DNA from: Sipunculus nudus
Taxonomy: Eukaryota > Annelida > Sipuncula > Golfingiida > Sipunculidae
Length of the DNA stretch: 64,000 bases
NCBI GenBank assembly: GCA_026874595.1
Contig: CM049309.1
Coordinates: 30,509,033 to 30,573,032, forward strand
Direction of reading: 5' to 3'
The notes below the pieces were generated by a model. It made no database searches. It had not been told where the DNA came from and saw nothing but the letters and a program-made list of their open reading frames with translations. Of this stretch, positions 59,681-64,000 are shown in pieces (the first letter of the stretch is position 1; each line of letters starts with the position of its first letter). A program made the position numbers and the translations under genes.

Positions 59681-61100
59681 CTAATCATGACCAATAGACA
59701 AACCACGTTTCATGACACTAGAAAACTGACACAAAATATCCAGGGAGCGAGCTTTTAAACTCAGTTGATCAGAGGCTTTGCTTCAGTGAGTCTTAGGAAC
59801 ATGAGCTTACATAGGGTCATTTGACAGTTCAAACTAGTGGCGCCACCGATCTTCAGAATCAGAAAACCTAATTGTATCCGCCAAAACAGAGATTTGCGGA
59901 TACTATGTTTTCAGCCGGACGCCGCCGCCGACGCGTAGGTGTCCGGAGAACTCCTCTGTAACCGCTGGGCGGAATTTTACGAAACCCGGGATTATGTTCG
60001 GGTCACATGTGAACTGCTGCGCCCCGATTTTGTTTGACCTCTGACCTTTCCTCTGCGCTCTGCGTCCATCCGTGCGTCTGTTATGACACATTAACCCACA
60101 TATCTCGGGAACCGTTTGACCGATCCGGAAATAAACAATGGTGGCGCCACCTGCAACCATTTTTGCACGATGCCCATCTGTTCATCTGCCTTGGGATAAA
60201 ATCACTCATATCTCTGCATTGGTTGGACTTATCTACTGAAATTTTGCATGTGTATACATCCTTGACAGCTTTCTTGATTTTATGACAGGTGGCGCTACCT
60301 ACATTCACATTTTCGCTGCAGACATCCAAGCTCATATCTCGGGAACCGTTTGACCGATTAGGCCAAAATTTTTGCATTTGTATAGATCTCACAAAGCTCT
60401 TGTAAATAAGCAAAACTGGTGGCGCCACCTGCAACCATTTTTGCACAGCGTCCGTCTGTTTGTCTGCCGTGGGATCAAATCACTCATATCTCCGCACTGG
60501 TTTGACTTATCTGCCTAAAATTTTGCAGGTTTATACATTTTGGATAGCTTTCTGGATTTTGTAGCAGGTGGCGCCACCTACATTTATGTTTACGCTGCAG
60601 ACATCCAGGCTTATATCGCGGGAACCGTTTGACCGATTGGGCCAAAATTTTGCATGTGTATAGATCTCACATAGCTCTTTAACATACGCAAAACTGGTGG
60701 CGCCACCTGCAACCATTTTTTGCACAGCGTCCGTCTGTTTTTCTGCCGTGGGATAAAATCACTCATATCTCTGCACTGGTTTGACTTTTTGCATTTGTAT
60801 ACAACTTTGATAGCTTTCTGGATTTTGTGGTAGGTGGCACAACATACATACACATTTCGGCTGCAGACATCCATGCTAATATGCAAAACACCTCACTCTA
60901 TTTTCCCTTGTAATCAATCCATGCCTCACTTCACCCGTCCCACTCTGATTTCGGCGGATACACGTAGTCGCTTGTCGACTATCCGTATTCTAGTTTCCGT
61001 TTGTTTTATGTCCAATGCCAGTGGTTACGATATGTGCTCTTTTTACGGACGGAGACCCGGACACCAGACAAAGAGTAATCGCTAAAGCTCGGATGACTTA
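59681..61100 (+). mobile_element. CCCATGGG-family remnant split by H1
   Basis: The left piece (to 59871) carries GTGGCGCCACCGATCTTCAG. The right piece (60994-61100) carries GTGGTTACGATATGTGC, GGACGGAGACCCGGAC and a shortened end AAAGCTCGGATGACTTA. The H1 element at 59872-60993 lies between them, so it probably inserted into this copy. The left piece is diverged, so the assignment is less certain than for copies A-D. Confidence 0.5.
59872..60993 (+). mobile_element. H1 Helitron-like non-autonomous element, second full copy
   Basis: It starts TTGTATCCGCCAAAACAGAG after a flanking A and ends CTAG (60990-60993) before a flanking T. The 3' hairpin GTAGTCG-CTTGT-CGACTAT (60964-60982) has one wobble at its base. 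Core units open with GGTGGCGCCACC at 60140, 60418, 60567 and 60696, plus GGTGGCGCTACC at 60288. The 5' region (59890-60010) is longer and more CpG-rich than in the copy at 11588 (GACGCCGCCGCCGACGCG), suggesting a less decayed copy. No helicase is encoded. Confidence 0.78.
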
Positions 61101-63724
61101 AACATTTATTTTACATTTTTAAATCAAGATAGAGGTCTGATATTCTTCGCGTTCCGTAATATACTGTTCTTCTAATGAATATATATTTATTATAATGAAA
61201 AGAACATAACAATGTAATCCACTCAGTTGATCTGTTGGATGTGAACCCGAAAACAGCTTTTGTAAGTTGACATCAACTGGCTTTACAAAAGAAATCCGAT
61301 AAGTTGTCACCATGCTGAAATATTCCTTCGGCTATTAGCAAACATCTCCCCCGAGATAGACCCTCGGCGACCCCTCGTTCCAGCCAGTCGGCGCCAGAGC
61401 AGACGATAAAATTTTACGCGCTAATCCAGGGCCTCGCATGTTTATGCATTTTTTATCGGCTCAGGTCCGATACCTTCTCTTTCTATAGTATTTTAGGCTT
61501 CGTTAAAGGGCCCGACTCGGAACGCTATAAACGTATATGTCGTAAAAATGCTGTGAAAGATCGGGGTGTGGGACCTTGGTAACGAGAGGGATGCCAACGC
61601 ACTGGAATATAGGATGTTTCACATGCTAATAATTAGGCACTCGATATATACCCAGCCTTTAAAGTGGCTACATTGTACTTTCATCGAAATAAAGGCGGTA
61701 TACTGATGTTTTGTAATTTCATGATGGAAATTCCAAGCGGTCCTCTCTGAGTGTGAGCCTAAAATCCGGTAATGAGTTTACACATGGTCGATTGATCTGG
61801 TGTCCCTATAATTTGGCGAGTCGGCCGGTCCTGACATCTCTTCCTGTAACGATAGAAATTTTACGAGCTGGACCTTAGATATTCTCTGCAGATAATCAAT
61901 ATCAGCGAGTCTTGTGTATGTGTGTGTCTCGGTGTGACGGTGTGTGTGAGTGTGTGTGTGTGTGTGTGCGACAGGCATATAAAGTTGCTTACTGAAGTAC
62001 TTGATTTTGTACATATATTTAAGGTACAGCATCAGTTATTTGTGATATATGAAGACAGTAAACCCTGACATAATGCATGGTCCTGATCCCCGAGGAGTCT
62101 GTGAGTCTGCATCAGAGAGGCGTAATTCCAAACTGTATGTATTTGTGAAAAGCCTGCATTTATTAAAGGAAAGACCTGATATCTTAACCAGTCATGCTGA
62201 TGTATATCACAAAATGGTGAGCTCTTGTCGTTTACACATTCATGTCTGCAGAATAAGCACCGAGGACATTTCTTAAATTTCTGACTTACTGCACTGAAGG
62301 TCATTCTTAATTTAAGTGGTTCAGCGTTTGTGACCTCAAAGCAGTATCCTTTGGAATATTGTCAAAAGGGTCTCAAGCTGGTAATTTCGTAAAACAACCT
62401 TAATACATAAAGTAAGATTAACTAATAGTCAGGGTTCGCTTTCAGAAAATGTTTAAAGAGTCAAACAAATAATGTTATTGACACAATGCCATTGTTTAGG
62501 TAATGTTGACAGATCTGTAACACCACCAGCATATTATCCGTTCTTGCTTTAAGACAGGTCCGCCCGACTTCGTCCTTAACGGCGGCATTTCCATAAGGCG
62601 AGTTCTAAACCGGCCCGGTTTTCAATGGGCCTGGATAGATACATTGGCGTTGTGTCTAACAGATGGAACTGCAATAGCCCCTTCGCAAAATAATGTCAAA
62701 TTTCTCAAGATTTATGGGGAAACATGACCCCCGTAGGACACACTTGTCATCGTTGTGTTGCCCGGCCTTTTAAGACCAAAAACAGCCATTTCCCAGGCAT
62801 AGTCACAGAGGAGTTGAGTGTCCCTACCGTCAATTAAATAGATTGTAGTGTACTTATGAGAGACGTAATTATATGGACTTAATGCTTTTTAGTTTGTTCA
62901 ATTTCAGAGAAAATTCCTTTTATTTTGACTTTGTTATCAGGTTAATTGGATCAGTTGTTCATTGTGGAAGAGACAGATGCCTCTGGTAATACTAAACTTA
63001 TCGTATGCATAGAAGCCTCCAACGTTCTTGAGAAGTTAACCGGAGTGACAGGCCAAAGGGATGGCGTGGAATAATCTACAAACATTGCCTCCTGGATTAA
63101 TAATATATTAAAAAAAGTTTAGGTAGAGCGCAGTGTCAGTGGAAAAGAAAGTGTCCAAGTATGTAAGTCCTTGAGGAAATGGAGTTTTTAGACGTAAATA
63201 TTTATTGTTGGGGGGGGGGGGGCGTCAAGGGGCAGTGAAAGAGGATATGCAAAAAAATCTGACTACAGATCTATCTACATGTTTCTATTCGAAATATAAG
63301 ATCTAAAGAAATGTGCGTAACACAGAAACCTGCTTGACTAAAAAGAGCATATAAAAAGACAGCTGTCGGTTAAATCAAAAGAATGAAAGAGATTGGTTTT
63401 GATATCTGCATCTCTACCAGACATGTCTCCGTTAATCATCCGGCCAGACAGAGAAGGAAATTAAGGAATTCAATGAGCTACCCCTGTAGACTTGCTGGTC
63501 AGGGAGAGTGGAGGTTGTGTGGCTGGACATTTCGTCTGGCCGGTCCACGGGGACCTCTGCTGAACATCTTCATTGTTACCGCATGTGGCAGACCCATTCA
63601 TTCAGAAGCGCTGTTACATGACCAGGCCGATGTTGATTGAATTAGCTATCAAAAATATGTATACTGAAGTAACACTAAGCTTGTTAGGCTTCTCTGAATC
63701 AGGAACTTGGATACCAGCTTTGGA
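61101..63724. other. no confident gene; unique and partly CpG-rich
   Basis: 61320-61620 and 62560-62790 are visibly richer in CG than average. Both lack obvious repeats, so they could be conserved regulatory sequence or unrecognised exons. A (GT)n run lies at about 61916-61970 and 13 G at 63210-63222. Open frames of 75-90 codons at 62032-62304 occur on both strands and are not recognisable. Confidence 0.35.
61916..61970. repeat. (GT)n microsatellite
   Basis: GTGTATGTGTGTGTCTCGG leads into an uninterrupted GT run. Confidence 0.9.
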
Positions 63725-63965
63725 GAACGACCTACGTAGTGTCCCTGGTATTTCCCCTTCAGAACGACCTGTGTAGTGTTCCTGGTATTTCCTATCAGTA
63801 CGACCTGTGTAGTGTCCCTGGTATTTTCCATCAGAACGACCTGCGTAGTGTTCCTGGTATTTTACATCAGAACGACCTGCGTTGTGTCCCTGGTATTTCC
63901 TATCAGTAGGACCTATGTAGTGTCCCTGGTATTTCCCTATCGGTACTACCTGTTTAGTGTCCCTG
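63725..63965. repeat. ~36-bp minisatellite, about 6.5 units
   Basis: Units read ACGACCTGTGTAGTGTCCCT, GGTATTTCC and TATCAGT or CATCAGA. The array ends just before CACGGTAGCTCGAATCCC at the window edge, which has a B-box-like TCGAATCCC. Confidence 0.9.
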
Positions 63966-64000
63966 GTAGCACGGTAGCTCGAATCCCTATTTGTGGTTAT

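Noticed and set aside
62032-62304. 90-codon minus and 75-codon plus open frames
   Set aside because: Both strands are open at the same place and neither peptide resembles a known family.

Overview
This window looks like non-coding DNA from an animal nuclear genome, most likely a mollusc and probably a bivalve. I infer this from AT-rich sequence, no compact genes, a remnant of a non-LTR reverse transcriptase, tRNA-derived SINE-like pieces, one solo LTR, and many mobile elements built as 'unique ends plus tandem core repeats', a design known from bivalve pearl/Helitron-type elements. Species cannot be told from the sequence alone. No complete protein-coding gene is visible. The best coding candidate is a single first exon on the minus strand (38960-39071) that encodes a signal peptide and ends at a consensus splice donor. 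Much of 1-38959 could therefore be intron of that gene, but this is inference.

Layout: 1-1195 is a 30-bp minisatellite. 2440-13147 is a stack of interspersed repeats: three named families, one nested inside another. 14880-24350 holds a series of minisatellites (34, 99, ~69 and ~46 bp units), of which the 99-bp unit appears to be a higher-order derivative of the 34-bp one. 25975-34390 is an 8.4-kb repeat mosaic: a SINE-like element, a 289-bp array rich in nuclear-receptor-type half-sites, a ~330-bp array, a ~0.9-kb inverted-repeat element, and a 2.6-kb copy of the CCCATGGG family. 35708-36990 is a 39-bp minisatellite and 37194-38567 is another CCCATGGG-family copy. 38960-39500 holds the signal-peptide exon and a relatively CpG-rich upstream block. 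39634-48030 has a short element, a run of 30 G, a SINE-like piece, a 27-bp array, a 2.7-kb array of ~80-bp units and a MITE. 51091-53775 is a 29-bp minisatellite interrupted by a GGACTC-rich insert. 55456-56268 is a solo LTR with terminal repeats and a target duplication. 57953-61100 holds a short element, the reverse-transcriptase remnant and a second complete Helitron-like element nested inside a CCCATGGG-family copy. 61101-63724 is mostly unique and relatively CpG-rich, and the window ends in a 36-bp minisatellite.

Three non-autonomous families explain much of the interspersed DNA. Family H1 (Helitron-like, 11588-12989 and 59872-60993, plus an inverted truncated copy at 9994-10784) ends in a hairpin plus CTAG and sits between A and T. 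The CCCATGGG family begins ACAAGKGACCCATGGGTC and ends in a two-part hairpin followed by A residues. The GGCCT family begins ACAAGGCCTACAGGCC. The most striking signal is a 12-bp perfect palindrome, GGTGGCGCCACC. I found 19 exact copies by eye, all inside tandem core repeats, and it recurs in families that otherwise look unrelated.
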